Source: Luzula sylvatica | Lineage: Eukaryota > Streptophyta > Magnoliopsida > Poales > Juncaceae | Direction of reading: 5' to 3' | NCBI GenBank assembly: GCA_946800325.1 | Contig: OX326960.1 | Span: forward strand, 11,072,893 to 11,136,892 | Length of the DNA: 64,000 nt | Part shown: positions 47,224-59,290 of the stretch, piece by piece | How positions within the stretch are numbered: position 1 is the first letter of the stretch | Layout: every line of letters starts with the position of its first letter | Made by a program: the position numbers and the translations under genes | Notes under the pieces: model-generated | The model's database searches: none | Told to the model about the DNA's origin: nothing | What the model saw: the letters and a program-made list of their open reading frames with translations, nothing else

Positions 47224-47421
47224 TTGGTGGTGACGATGTTTGCGGTCATGTTGGACCCGGATTATGCGAAGAAGCCCCGATTTATCGCGTATTTCTTTAA
47301 TGATTGGACTAAAATTCTTGGGAGAAATCACGTAACTAAGAAATCCGAGATTTGTGATTTCACTCCTATTTATGAGTGGAATCAAGTCGAAAAGGAGAAG
47401 AAGAAACAAATGACTTCGGAG
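47224..47421 (+). pseudogene. Captured DNA topoisomerase I exon
   Basis: The plus strand reads TMFAVMLDPDYAKKPRFIAY, FFNDWTKILGRNHV, CDFTPIYEWNQVEKEKKKQM and a GT donor at 47422. This follows the core (subdomain I/II) of plant type IB topoisomerase I (..ATMFAVMLDTDYA.K..F..NF..DW...LG.NHVI...CDFTPIYEW). The rest of the enzyme, including the catalytic Tyr region, is missing. A possible last exon with an acidic tail (EYTEDDYQKELEHIENDEER, stop near 47653) follows but is not topoisomerase-like to me. Confidence 0.8.
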
Positions 47422-47664
47422 GTAAAAAAAATTCATTTTAGAAACTCAATTATCTAGTTATATCATTATTTTCTGATTTTGTAGGGGTATATATGTAATT
47501 TCAGATTTTGTTATGTAAGGTAATTTTATTAATTTCAGATTTAGTCGTTTATTAATTTCAGCTTTCGCCGACGGGCAATTGGAGTACACTGAAGACGACT
47601 ATCAAAAAGAACTCGAACACATCGAAAATGACGAGGAGCGGCTTCCATTTTAACATTTTCAATT

Positions 47665-47830
47665 TTTGTATTAATTTGTGTTGAAATTTGTGTTGAAATT
47701 TGTGTTGTAATTTGTGTATTAATTTGTGTATTAATTTGTGTTGATTTGTGTATTAATTTGTGTATTAATTTGTGTTGAAATTTCGAAATTATGATTTGTG
47801 TTGAAAATTCGAAGTAATGATTTTGTATTA
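47665..47830. repeat. AATTTGTGTTG minisatellite in the CACTA
   Basis: Around ten imperfect copies of (A)ATTTGTGTTGA / ATTTGTGTATTA. Confidence 0.75.
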
Positions 47831-48179
47831 TTAATTATATATTTTTATATTAATTAATTAATTATTTACTTATTAATTAATTAATAATTTAATTTAATTA
47901 AGTATAAAAATTGCTCAATAATATATATTGTCAAGATTAATATAATTATTAATCTGTAATTTATTAATAATAATTTATTAAATAATTTAATTCATAAATT
48001 CATAAATTAATAATTTATTTATTATATATAATTTATATTAATTAATTAATAATTAATATTTTATTAAATAATTTAATTAATTAATAATTTATTTATTAAT
48101 AATTTTATATTAATTAATTAATGAATTTAATATTAATTAATTAATATTATTGTCAAGTATCAACGACGTGACTTTCAGC

Positions 48180-48655
48180 GACTTTCAACGACGCGACTTT
48201 CGCTGAAAATTATTTATTAATATTATAATTATTAAAATAAATTTATTATTATTTAATTATTTATTTTTATATTATTAATATAAATTTAATATAATTTAAT
48301 TATTTATTAAAATAAATTTATTATTATTTAATTTCTTAATTTTATATTATTAATATAAATTTAATATAATTTAATTATTTATTAAAATAAATTTATTATT
48401 ATTTAATTATTTATTTATATTATTAATATAACTTTAATATAATTTAATTATTATTTAATTATTTATTTATATTATTAATATAAATTTAATATAATTTAAT
48501 TATTTATTAAAATAAATTTATTATTATTTAATTATTTATTTATATTATTAATATAAATTTAATATAATTTAATTATTTATTAAAACAAATTTATTATTAT
48601 TTAATTATTTATTTATATTATTTATTAAAATAAATTTATTATTATTTAATTATTC
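48180..48655. repeat. AT-only minisatellite in the CACTA
   Basis: About five imperfect copies of a ~70-bp unit containing AATTTAATATAATTTAATTA, at about 48284, 48357, 48430, 48486 and 48555. Confidence 0.75.
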
Positions 48656-48987
48656 TGCGACGGCCCGCCGGAGAAAGGTTCTGCGACGGCCCGCCGGAGA
48701 AATATTCGGCGACGGCCCGCCGGAGAAAGGTTTCTGCGACGGCCCGCCGGAGAAAGTTTCAGCGACGGCCCGCCGGAGAAAGTTTCAGCGTCGGCCCGCC
48801 GGAAAAAAGAACAACCGTCGAAAAAAGTGACATCAGCGACGGCCCGTCGGAAAAAGTGACATCAGCGACGCCCCTTTCAGCGACGGGAGATCAGCGACGG
48901 GTTGCCGTCGGTAAAACTTTCAGCGACGGTTTTTGGGAGTATCAGCGACGGTTTTTACCGTCGCTGATGTGCAGATCTGTTGTAGTG

Positions 48988-51452
48988 ATGGATTGAATCT
49001 CGGATTTCATGGCAGTTTGCCACTTATCGGAATCCTCGCTTTTCATAGCCTCGCGATAAGATGTCGGTTCATCATCTATGAATTCGACTTCATCGTCATT
49101 TGCCACGATAAAACCATATCGTATAGGCTCTTGACGAATCCTACCCGATCTACGAATTGCGCCTTGTGCACTTGACTCCGGATCCTCAACATTTGAGGAA
49201 ACCGGATCAACGTTCATCGGTTCAACGTTTGTTTGCGGTTCTCGAATTTCTTCGAGATCTATTTCATATCCATCCATTCTTTTAGATATAAATTCCTCCT
49301 CTAAGAAGGTACCTCCACGAGCAACAAACACTTTGTTCTCGTATGGATGATAGAAATAATATCCCTTTGTTTCCTTGGGATAACCAACAAATAAACATTT
49401 TTCAGATTTGGGATCAAGTTTATCCGCGATTAATCTGCGGACATAAGCTTCACAACCCCAAATCTTAACGTAAGACAATTTCGGAACTTTTCCGGTCCAT
49501 ATTTCATATGGTGTCTTAGGTACCGATTTAGAAGGTATGCGGTTTAATAAGTAAGGCGCTGTCTCTAGGGCATATCCCCAAAACGATTTTGGAAGGGAAG
49601 TTTGACTCATCATGGATCGAACCATGTCCAACAAGGTTCGATTCCTCCTCTCGGACACGCCATTCCATTGTGGCGTTCCTGCCGGAGTCCATTGTGGAAC
49701 TATTCCACAATCTTTTAGATGATCTTCAAACTCATAGCTCAAATATTCGCCACCTCGATCCGATCGAATGGCTTTAATTTTCTTGCCAAGCTGATTTTCA
49801 ACTTCGTTTTGAAACTCTTTGAACTTTTCAAAGGTCTCCGCTTTCGTACGCATCACATAAATATATCCATATCTACTATGATCGTCCGTAAACGTAACAA
49901 AGTATCGATAGCCTCCTCTTGCCTCGATGCTCATCGGTCCACACACATCGGAATGTATGAGTTCCAATAGATCGTTGGACCGCTCTCCGACCTTGGAGAA
50001 CGGCGCCTTAGTCATCTTGCCAAGCAAACAAGATTCACAATTCCCAAATGAATCCAATTCAAATGAGTCTAGCATTCCATCTTTATGGAGTCTAGCAATG
50101 CGTTTCTCATTCACATGACCGAGACGACAATGCCAAAAGAAAGTCCGATTATCAACTTTAGGTTTAATCCTTTTTGCATTAACGTTATATATGGACTTAT
50201 TATTTCCGTGATCGAAATCCAACACATAAAGACCATTTTCTAACAGAACATTTCCATAGATAATAGAATCCTTACATATCGAAAACTCATTATTCCTAAT
50301 AACGAATTCATAGCCATCATTGGCCAGTTTCGACACACTTATTATGTTCTTACATAATGTCGGTACATAATAACAATTATTTAGTACTAAAATAAGTCCA
50401 CTAGGTAAAGTCAAATTAACTACTCCTACGGCAAACGCAGCAACTCTTGCTCCATTCCCGACGCGTAGATCGACTTCACCCTTTTCCAACCTTCGACTAT
50501 TTTGAAGAACCTGCATATTTCGACAAATATGAGTCCCACAACCGGTATCCAATACCCAATTAGTCATAGTTGAAATATTAACTTCAATAACGTTAATACC
50601 TGAGAGGCCGGTCGCTGAAACCGCCTTGCCCTTCTTCACCTCCTCGAGGTAAGACTTGCAATCGCGCTTCCAATGTCCAGCCTTGTGACAATGAAAGCAC
50701 GTCTCATCCTTGGATTTCTCCTTTCCCCTTTTATTCGGCTTCGAACGTTTCTTAGCCGAACCGCCCTTGGACTTTGATCTCTTACGATCCTTATTCTGAA
50801 TTGTGAGAACATTTCCGGCAACTCTTGCCCTGTTCTCTCCGGACGACTTTAACGTCTCCGATTCAAAATTCTTGAGCATTCCGTGAAGCTCAGGGATCGT
50901 CTTATCCATCGAATGCATGTGATAGTTAGTCACGAACGGATAAAACATTGGAGGAAGTGCACACAAGATCAAATCTTGTTGCATAATCTTCGACAATTTC
51001 TCTCCTAGCTTCTCAAGACGGTCTATGAGAGCTTGCACCTTCAAAACGTGAGAGCTAACCGAAGACCCCGAAGGCATCTTGCAGTTTACCAACTCTTTGA
51101 GCGTACTGAACCGTTCAATACGCTCCTGCTCTTGGAACATTTCCTTGAGCACAACATCTATGATGTGCGCATCCGAGTCCTCAAACTGCTTTTGAAGACT
51201 AGCGTCCATACATGCCAACATGAGGCACGTAACATCATTTGAGTCCTTCTTAAGTTTCTCAAACGCGGCCTTTTCTTCGGCCGTAGCATCGGGGCCCGGT
51301 TCCACTAGTTCCGTATCCAATACGTGACTCTTGCCCTCTTGCCTGAGAACTATTCTCAGGTTTCGGTGCCAGTCAAAGTAGTTCCGACCCACTAGCTTAT
51401 CCTTTTCTAAAGTCGATCTAATCGACATGGTGTTGGTGTTACTAGAAGACAT
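48988..51452 (-). CDS. Copia gag-pol, N-terminal part: gag, protease, integrase
   Basis: Starts at the ATG at 51452 (SSSNTNTMSIRSTLEKDKL). Gag (about residues 1-230), zinc knuckle CFHCHKAGHWKRDC, protease WVLDTGCGTHIC, GAG-pre-integrase with HCRLGH, and integrase core with DVCGPM, TDDHSRYGYIYV, SDRGGEY and the Glu of NGVSERRNRTLLD. The native frame runs to the CACTA junction at 48988; about 15 more codons read into the transposon. No internal stop or frameshift. Confidence 0.95.
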
Positions 51453-52949
51453 ATTCTACAAATGAAATAAAAGATTGATTACTAACGTTGCGTACTTATC
51501 TTATAGGACTTATATGATGATTATATAATAGTGTTATTTTATCGAATCGATAACCCTCATACCGATACGGGACTCCAAGTCCATAACACTCAAGACCCAT
51601 ATTTTACGATCCTCCCACAAGTTGCTTTGGCAGACGAATGGGATCTCGCTATTTAGGTAGGATTATATCCAATCACATCCAATGCGACTCTTGAACCTTT
51701 ATAGGATTTCGGTGATGGATCGTATCCAATACAATCCCAGTTCCGTGTGTGCATCCTATCTATGCCCCAAACTTCCAATCAAGTCGGCTTTGGCCTCAAC
51801 CCTTACTGGCTAGAACGGTTAAGTCACAACCATACTCATCGTATCGTTCAAATAAACTACTAATAAGTCGGCTTTGGCCTTAACCCTTATCAGTCCCTAT
51901 TTAACGCTTGCCACCCCGTCGATGACTACAATAACCCATGTCGGCTTTGGCCTTAACCCATGTGAGACGTAGTACCGATCATAGTGGTTGTGAATATGGA
52001 AGGCATTTCCATGACTTAAATATTATGAGGGATCATGCCATTGCATGTTTCTAAATCCGTGACATAATACAATTATATCACTATCACAAGATTTTCATAA
52101 ATGCATATGTATTTATTTGGGAGTCTAATTATTCTAAATAATTATCTAATTATATGCTAGTATGATTGATGCCGATCAAATCGATATAAAGAACTCAAAA
52201 TTCCAAGTTGTGTAGCCAAAGTTATCACGAAAACAAAATCAGCAACCAGAAACCAGTCCGTTGCAACGCAACATAGTCCGTTGCAACGGACCTCCTGTAT
52301 ACTTGGCACTCCGTTACAACGGAATACCAGTCCGTTACAACGCTATTTATTCCGGAGTTTGGCAAAAATTTCCAGAAACATGTCCGTTGCAACGCAACCT
52401 TGGTCCGTTACAACGCTATTTTCTGCAAACCTTTGTCCAAATTTCCAGAAACCTGTCCGTTACAACGCAACATATAGTCCGTTGCAACGGACAAAACTGC
52501 GTAGACATCCGTTATAACGGACCCAGTCCGTTACCACGGACTCCAATAGACACCATTGGCATCCCCGCAACCTCGTATCTGATACAGGTTCCGTTACCAC
52601 GGACTCCAAGTCCGTTGCAACGGAATATGCGTTTTTCGCAGTTCTCTTCACACCCCCGCATCCTATACAGGGTCCGTTGCAACGGACTCCAAGTCCGTTA
52701 TAACGGACTATACGATTTTTGAACTGCTATTTTCGCTCGTTTCCAAAACGATCAATCATGAAACCTTTTCACGATTATTCCTAGATACTCTCAATCAACT
52801 ATTGATCGATCTCTAGCGAATTTCACTTGTGATTTTAATGGAATTTGACATTCTAAATATGTAACATCATGCAAACGGGTACGAACTTTGATAACCCGTG
52901 CGTATATCTAATATACGACTATGATTCGACCCTCGAATCGATGGCGATC
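51453..52949 (-). other. Copia 5' leader with repeats
   Basis: 1.5 kb between PBS and gag. It holds three copies of GTCGGCTTTGGCCTTAACCC (51785, 51868, 51942 regions) and, at 52258-52710, about 14 palindrome units of CCGTTRYAACGG type. Open frames across it come from the palindrome repeat. Confidence 0.75.
52258..52710. repeat. Array of CCGTTRYAACGG palindromes (copia leader)
   Basis: About 14 units in 450 bp: full palindromes CCGTTGCAACGG, CCGTTACAACGG, CCGTTATAACGG, and variants ending ACGC or CCACGG. Spacing is irregular (roughly 15-65 bp), so it is not a tandem repeat. Each half (CCGTTR) fits the plant MYB core CNGTTR, and AACGG is the MSA core bound by MYB3R proteins. Confidence 0.8.
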
Positions 52950-52961
52950 GCTCTGATACCA
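52950..52961 (-). other. Copia primer-binding site (initiator tRNA-Met)
   Basis: Minus-strand TGGTATCAGAGC lies one base from the 5' LTR, the standard copia PBS complementary to the tRNA-iMet 3' end. Confidence 0.93.
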
Positions 52962-52962
52962 C

Positions 52963-53938
52963 TGTTGGGGAATATCCCCGGCCCCGGGCCCGCGCAGCGG
53001 ATATGTAGGCCCGGTCCGATTCCCCGATTCCCGAGATCACGCCACGACTTCGAGGGTACGATGCAAATAGAAGGTTAGATCCATACCAGTTCCAAATTGA
53101 TGGAACACGAAGGGTTGATCGCTGCCTCCTATTCCTCCGGTCACGTTGGTGACTTTACACGCGTCCCACACCGTGCGTCCTTCACCGTTCGTTCCCGTTC
53201 TTCGATCCTTCGGTTCGATCACAACGGAGAGCCCCAAGTGTTGCTCCTCCACACGTATCCACCTTGAGTCGGAAGACGCCGGACACGGATACACCTGCCT
53301 AGACGATGTATCGGTGCACTTGCTTGATCTCGATCGATTATCTATTAATCTCTCTTCGTGCCTTTTCACTCACAAAAGATCAAATCTGAATTTGCTCTTT
53401 TTCTTGTGTCTTGGGCAGAATATTTCTTTGAATTACTTCTGAATTCCTTTTTGAAGATGAGAGAGAAAATCCTATTTATACCTAATAGGATAAGGATTAG
53501 CCAAAAGGCATGTATATCCAATATACACCCTTTCACACAGAAAACTGTATGAACCTGTTCAGTATTCTGTCCAGACGAAATTGATAAATTTCTCTGACAG
53601 AAAATCAACCAACACGAAAGTTGTAGATAATCTTATTATCTACTCAACCCAATTTGGCCCAGCCCAATTGGAGTTCGTATGCAAAAGTTATGACTGTTTT
53701 ACTAACTGTATGTCATACTGTTGCACCCTTTCGGTATTTCACAGAAACGACACTTATACTTCGTTCATATGAAATATATTTCTATATGAAGGTTGTAGAT
53801 AATCTCATTATCTATCTAACCCAATTTGAACCATTCTAATTGGATTTTCCCACTGAAAGTTATGGCCACGAATGTACGACTACATTCGTTTATCCTTGTG
53901 TACACTTTTACGGTTGATCCGAAACTGTATTTCTTTCA
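52963..53938 (-). repeat. 5' LTR of the copia element
   Basis: 976 bp, TG...CA on the plus strand, nearly identical to 42104-43079. Confidence 0.95.
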
Positions 53939-55014
53939 TATAATACTAAGTAGGTTATATTTGTGTTTTTCTTTTTTCATAAAATTAAGTTATATCTAAA
54001 ATATTATTATACAACGACCCCAATAAATATAATAATTTGATACAAAAAGTACATTTTTTTTGTTATCATAATATAAAATAATTATGAAACATATATACGC
54101 TTATCGATAAATGAGTTCAAATAATTTGTTTTGAGATGATATTTTCTTCATTAACATACATATATTTATGCACTTCAAACTATAAATGAATTAACATCAT
54201 ATTTTTTTATGGGTTTTAGTATTTAGAGAATTGGATAAGAATTCACTAATAGTACATTGTATGTTTTGTGTAATTTCTTCAATTATTGATAGTATTTTTT
54301 GTTGTTTTTTTATCGTATTTTATTTAATTATTATTTTAACATTTTAATTCGCGGAGAGAATCTAATGTTGTATTTTGCGAGCACTTTCACACCCATCCTT
54401 GTACAAATAACATAAGAACTGTCACCATCTTAAAGAGAGAGATTTTTCCGAGACTTTTTCGACATCTCGACTTTTGCAAGAATTGGCCGGTAAATAGAAT
54501 CATACATATAAATTAAGTATTATTTGATATTTTTCTAATTTCTCTGTTCACAGAAGATGGTAAAGTAAATCGGACACAATACATCTAAATTTAGCAAATT
54601 GGATACTACACATCTTAAAATAGACATGATTCTCGTAACATACTTTTATTGTGGATAAAAAAGTTGTGATCACATAAAATTTATGGACTCCACATTATCT
54701 AAAAATGATTTAATTATTTTTATGAGATGGTTCACTCTAAAAGCATGATTGTTGGCTCGGGACATTTTGTCATCATTGTTAATCATGAATAAATATTTTT
54801 ATTCTTATTAAATATAAACTTAATTTAGAAAATACATTAATTTTTATTATTTTCTTACAAATTTTTACAATGGATTTAACTATTATCCGAATCATTTCAT
54901 TGGTTATATTATAGTATGAGACAACATTTGAATCATTGACTAACTATTGATAATTTATTTGTAAATATTTATGTGTTTACTTTTTTTAATAAATTCTGAC
55001 GATGTATTTAGATG
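53939..55014. other. Duplicated non-coding DNA right of the copia element
   Basis: 53939-54180 is homologous to 36645-36870 and 59965-60200; 54360-54800 to 27790-28130. No gene. Confidence 0.55.
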
Positions 55015-55052
55015 GCAAAAAAGTGTAAACTTTTTTGTTTACACTTTTTTGC
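55015..55052. repeat. Perfect 16-bp hairpin
   Basis: GCAAAAAAGTGTAAAC and GTTTACACTTTTTTGC around a six-T loop. No target duplication or transposon context was seen. Confidence 0.8.
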
Positions 55053-55318
55053 TCATACAACATACCACACCTTTTCACACACCAAATTCTGAATATATCC
55101 TACCACATTTTCTAACACTAAATCCTTAATATATCATGAAACACCAAACCCTTCAATAAAAGTAATATATTTGGACACCATACAAAAAAAGAAAGGGTTC
55201 AAATTATCAATTGCATCAAACGGTTTGAAACAGAGTAGTGTTCTAAATATTTTGTCAAAGAACGAGTCAAAGAATGTTTGAAACTTTATAGAGGCTAAAC
55301 ACAAGAAATTCAATTAAA

Positions 55319-55674
55319 CGGTTCGGTTCGGTTTTGATGTTTAGAAATCGATTAAACCGAACCGATCTAATAACATCTCATTTTTTGTAACTTTTCAATA
55401 TGTTAATGTTAAAATGTAAAAAATTGATATAATAAATCTATAAAATAATATAATTATATTTTATAATATGATTTTATATTTTTTGATAAATAAAATATAA
55501 TTTTTTTGATAAATATAATTTTTTATATAAAATTATAATATTTTTTATTAGGTTCGGTTTTTAATCGATTCGAAGTTAAAAGGGTCGGTTCGATTTAAAT
55601 TTAGTCCGGTTCGGTTTAAATCGGTTTGGCCTTATTCGGTACGGTTTGAACCGAACCGACCAAATGTACACTCC
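55319..55674. mobile_element. Possible hAT-type MITE with GGTTCGGTT subterminal repeats
   Basis: The right end TGTACACTCCTA (55663-55674) is an inverted TAGGAGTGTACA, a hAT-like terminus. CGGTTCGGTT / AACCGAACCG repeats crowd both sides and the middle is AT-rich. The paralogous stretch at 61430-61465 lacks it. The left terminus lacks a clear TAGGnGTGTAC and no 8-bp duplication was found. Confidence 0.5.
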
Positions 55675-56409
55675 TATGTGTGTGGCTGTAAACGCATGAT
55701 TGACTCGGGATATATTTTAAGATTTTTATTAATTAAAAATAATTTTTTTTATTATTATTATTATGAACTTAATCAAGAGATTAAATCAATTTTATTATTT
55801 TCTTCTAATTGTGCGCAATTTTTTTATACCTTCATCATATTATTTTTCACTCGTTATATTATGTTTGATACATTGATTAATAATTATTGATATTTTATGA
55901 TTTTAGTTTTTTTTTTATTTTTAATGTTTACGTGTTCATTATTTTATAATAAACTTTGAGAATGCGTTTGGTTGTTGAGAATGAATATTAGATCATGCGA
56001 ATGTCATGACTCATGAGAAAACAAATTTCTCACAATTCTCATACAACACATTTTTTCACAAAAAACCTGAATATATCACGAAACACCAAACCTTCCAATA
56101 TATCAGCCATATCGTCAAGTTTTATGTTTTATTTTGATCCCTCCAAAAGCTGAGGTATTTTGGATAATTTAGTGAGAATCAATTGATTAACTTCAGATTA
56201 TTGTTTCAATTCTGTTTTTTCACATTTTGATTCAAAAAAAGTTAAGACATAAATCATGAAATTAATCAATTACAAACTTAAAATTTGATTTAGTTCAATT
56301 TCTTGTATAGGATCAAAACAGAAAAAGAAGATTACGACAAGGTCTTCCTATATTTGACAATTGAAAAAAGAATCCTCCACTGAAAAATCCATTACAGCCT
56401 TCTTAGCCG
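55675..56409. other. AT-rich duplicated DNA
   Basis: Contains another copy of the GCATGATTG...TTTTTATT family seen at 28055 and 54745; leads into H4 pseudogene 3. Confidence 0.45.
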
Positions 56410-56659
56410 AGATTATAAACTATAAACTACATCCATGGACAAGTCTTCCTTCTCCTCCTCGCATGCTCTGTGTACATCCATGCAAGGTCCACCACGTGTT
56501 TCTTCATTGATCAAACCACAAATCCGCTCAACAACAACAAGTGCCAATCGGCGAATGCTGGATTGGTGAATACGAGGGCATTATCTCGAAGCATCTTCTT
56601 GTACCACCTCTTTGATCAGACTTTTCCCACGACCCAACATTGTTGAAGAAGAAATTGGC
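56410..56659 (-). pseudogene. Histone H4 pseudogene 3b
   Basis: From an ATG at 56640 the minus strand reads LGRGKSLIKEVVQEDA, then RRLA, VERICGLINEETRGG, TEHARRRRKT, following H4 order with shifts and a deletion. Paralogous to pseudogene 2b with its own differences. Confidence 0.75.
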
Positions 56660-56752
56660 CTATAATTGAAGAACAATAATCAAATTAAGACGTTAGTATC
56701 AATATTTCAAAAGATTAGGAAACTTAATTCGTGTAGAGAAAAGAAGTATTAC

Positions 56753-56915
56753 CTTGAAGCAACGACTTGTTTCGTCATAGATCAAACCGCTGATCCGCTC
56801 AACACCACCGAGTCATGCCAATCGGCGAATTTGTGGATTGGTGAATCCATGGGCGTGATCTGGAATCATCTTCTTGTGTTCCACTTTGATCCGACGTTGA
56901 TGAAGAATAATTAGG
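56753..56915 (-). pseudogene. Histone H4 pseudogene 3a (partial)
   Basis: Minus strand matches H4 from PAIRRLAR through GVKRISGLIYDE, ending at CTTCAAG/GTAATA like copy 2a. A leader intron and promoter-like block (GGACTGCAGGTTTTCATTTC near 57055) lie upstream, as for copies 1 and 2. Confidence 0.72.
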
Positions 56916-57249
56916 CTGTAATTGAAGAACGATAATCAAATTAAGCTATTAATCGTCGATATTTCAAGAGATAAAGAAACTTGAATTGAGTAAAGGAAGG
57001 AAGCCATACCTTGTGAGAAAGCAAGCCATGGAGAAGGAGAGAATGAAATGAAAACCTGCAGTCCAAAGTGAGGAAGAAAGTGGTGGGTGGAGGTTATTTA
57101 TGGAGGAGATGGATTCGGTGGATCAATATGAACCGTTGGATTGCAAGTAATTAGACGGACGAGATTGACAAGGAGAAGTTATGCGGATGGATGACTGTGC
57201 GAGAGGTGGGACTGGGATTGAGGGAAGTTATTATTAGTTTGTTGCCTAA

Positions 57250-59290
57250 TTATGATTTATGAACAACAACGGATTATTGAATTTAAGGATGCCTTTGATG
57301 ATACAATTATTAACATATTAATGCATTAATGCTGTCATGCGTTTGTTGCTTGCTATTTACTATTCCTACGTAAGTAAATAAATGTTTGATCAAATTATTA
57401 AGATAATAGTTGTATTAATGTCATCATATTATTAGTACTCGTTTATAAAAAATCATGGATATATAAATATATTAGTACACTAATCTCGATGAATAATATA
57501 TGATGGATAACTTAATTTTTGCGAAAAAATAACAACAAAAATTATATTAGTTTTGTTCACAATTATTCATTCGTGCAATATTTTTAATTGAAAATAATAT
57601 CAAATTTAATCCAGCAAAAACATAATTAACAATTATTTAACTTTATGTAGTATTTTCAAATTAAAAGACCGTGTCCGTCCGTCCGAGTAGCGCCTAGCGA
57701 TTTCTGTAACATTGCTCGAGACGTGACGAGACAATGCCAGGCCTCCCGACAGATCAGATAATCGTCGTCGCTCAGCCTCGGAAACCATCCACCTCTCAAG
57801 CAACTATCCTCGAAAGTCATCCATAACAATCGAACGGCTCTCGTTACTAGCCTCAGAAACCCTGTATCTTTTTTTCAGTATGATTCTTTAGCGAATGACG
57901 TTTGACATACGAATAATGATGTAGGACTCAAATGATATTCATAATTTTTGTAATTGCAAAATACTCGAATGATGCATGTTTTATTTGATGTAGTTAATAT
58001 AAGAAATTGTTTTCAAATTACTTTTTTTTTAATGGTAATAAATGAGGGTCCCTTTTGAAAATAGATCTCGAGGTCTTTTAGAACTTAGGACCGACCCTGT
58101 ATTAATACATGCGGTATACATTTCAGTTTTCATATTTCTCTATATATCATGTTGGATATATTTTAAATGTACATTAGCAATTTTATATATTTTTTTGTAA
58201 TTTACTTTATAATGAAAAAGAATCTATTATTATTATAACTGCAAAATGTTGCACTGCTATTATCATTTTGTAAAGTATGTTAATATTATCACCACAAAAA
58301 AGTTCATCGTGAATTTTTATAATTTACATTATGATGAATATTTTATAATTTACATTATCTTTCGCTAAACCCAATTTACTACCGGAAAAATCCAAAATGG
58401 CACGTTGTTTGCAATATTAATCATCCCATAAACTATTTTTTTCTTATATTCAACTATTTAGCTATATGTATGATTCTTTTATTTCGGTTTGAAATTTAAT
58501 ACTTTATTTTTAAAGTTTTTAAATTCAAAATTATTCGATAAACATCACTAAAGTAGTCCTAGTTGTTTCAATATATTATATTATATTGTTTTTTATTATA
58601 TTATATTATATTATATTATATTATATTATGTTATGTTATGTTATGTCATGTCATGTTTTGTTATATTATATAACTTTATATTATAATATATAATATTATG
58701 TTGTATTATTATGTTATGTTATACTGTTTTATATTATATTATTTTATTTTTGTTATATTACATTGTATTACATTGTTATATATTATATTATTTTAGTTTA
58801 TATTATTTTATATTATATTATTATATTATATAAATTATAAAAGAATATATTTTGTATGATATAACAATTATATTATATTATGTAATATTAGATTACATGG
58901 ATAAGGAAATACAAAGAATGAAATACCAAAGTTTGAGATGGATGACAAAATACATGGATAAAAAGTCTAAAATACAATACATCATAAAATCAAACAAAAT
59001 TTTAATAAAATAACATCATCGTATCGTATATTATTTGATGGGATCCTAATGGGCTGAATGAGAGTAATGAATCGTGACGATAATGGCATGTTTGATTTTA
59101 ATAAAATAACATGTCATTAACCAGCCACGTAAATACTCTACTTTTGTGTTTGATTTTGATAACCATAATGGCATGTTTGGTTGGACCCTAAAAATTATTT
59201 TTTTCAATTTTTCAATTCAATTAACATCATCGTATCGTATTACAATTTACAACTAGTACTATAACACAGCCATTGTGTTTTACAATTTAC
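57250..59290. other. Insertion-rich non-coding DNA
   Basis: The counterpart at 35830-35930 is contiguous, so most of this 2-kb stretch was inserted. It holds a GC-rich block at 57668-57870 (unknown origin), the right end of a probable hAT element with GGACCGACCCTG at 58088-58099, and TTATA pentanucleotide repeats at 58570-58880. No gene could be supported. Confidence 0.45.
58570..58880. repeat. (TTATA)n microsatellite and derivatives
   Basis: Uninterrupted ATTATATTAT units at about 58575-58630, passing into TTATG variants and degenerate copies. Confidence 0.85.

Larger units (their letters stand above)
45752..48987. mobile_element. CACTA transposon inserted in copia pol
   Basis: Ends CACTACAACATATCTGGG and the inverted CAGATCTGTTGTAGTG, target duplication ATG (45749-45751, 48988-48990). 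Subterminal repeats built on CCGTCGCTGA / TCAGCGACGG fill 45770-46200 and 48655-48970, with a 207-bp direct duplication (45801-46007, 46008-46190). The 3236-bp body lacks transposase but carries gene-like sequence (46.2-47.7 kb). Younger than the already young copia element it interrupts. Confidence 0.95.
42104..53938 (-). mobile_element. Young Ty1-copia retrotransposon, split by a CACTA element
   Basis: Two LTRs of 976 bp each (42104-43079 and 52963-53938), both TG...CA, differ at only about five positions by eye. Target duplication TATAA at 42099-42103 and 53939-53943. The element reads on the minus strand: PBS for initiator tRNA-Met at 52950-52961, gag-pol from 51452, polypurine tract at 43080-43091. 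Without the 3.24-kb CACTA insertion it is about 8.6 kb. The pol frame is otherwise open throughout, so the insertion is recent. The unoccupied paralogous sequence is visible near 36640 and 59960. Confidence 0.96.

Noticed and set aside
52261..52722. 153-codon open frame in the copia leader
   Set aside because: Its amino acid pattern (RYNG, LQRN) is the readout of the palindrome repeat; no domain, and antisense to gag-pol.
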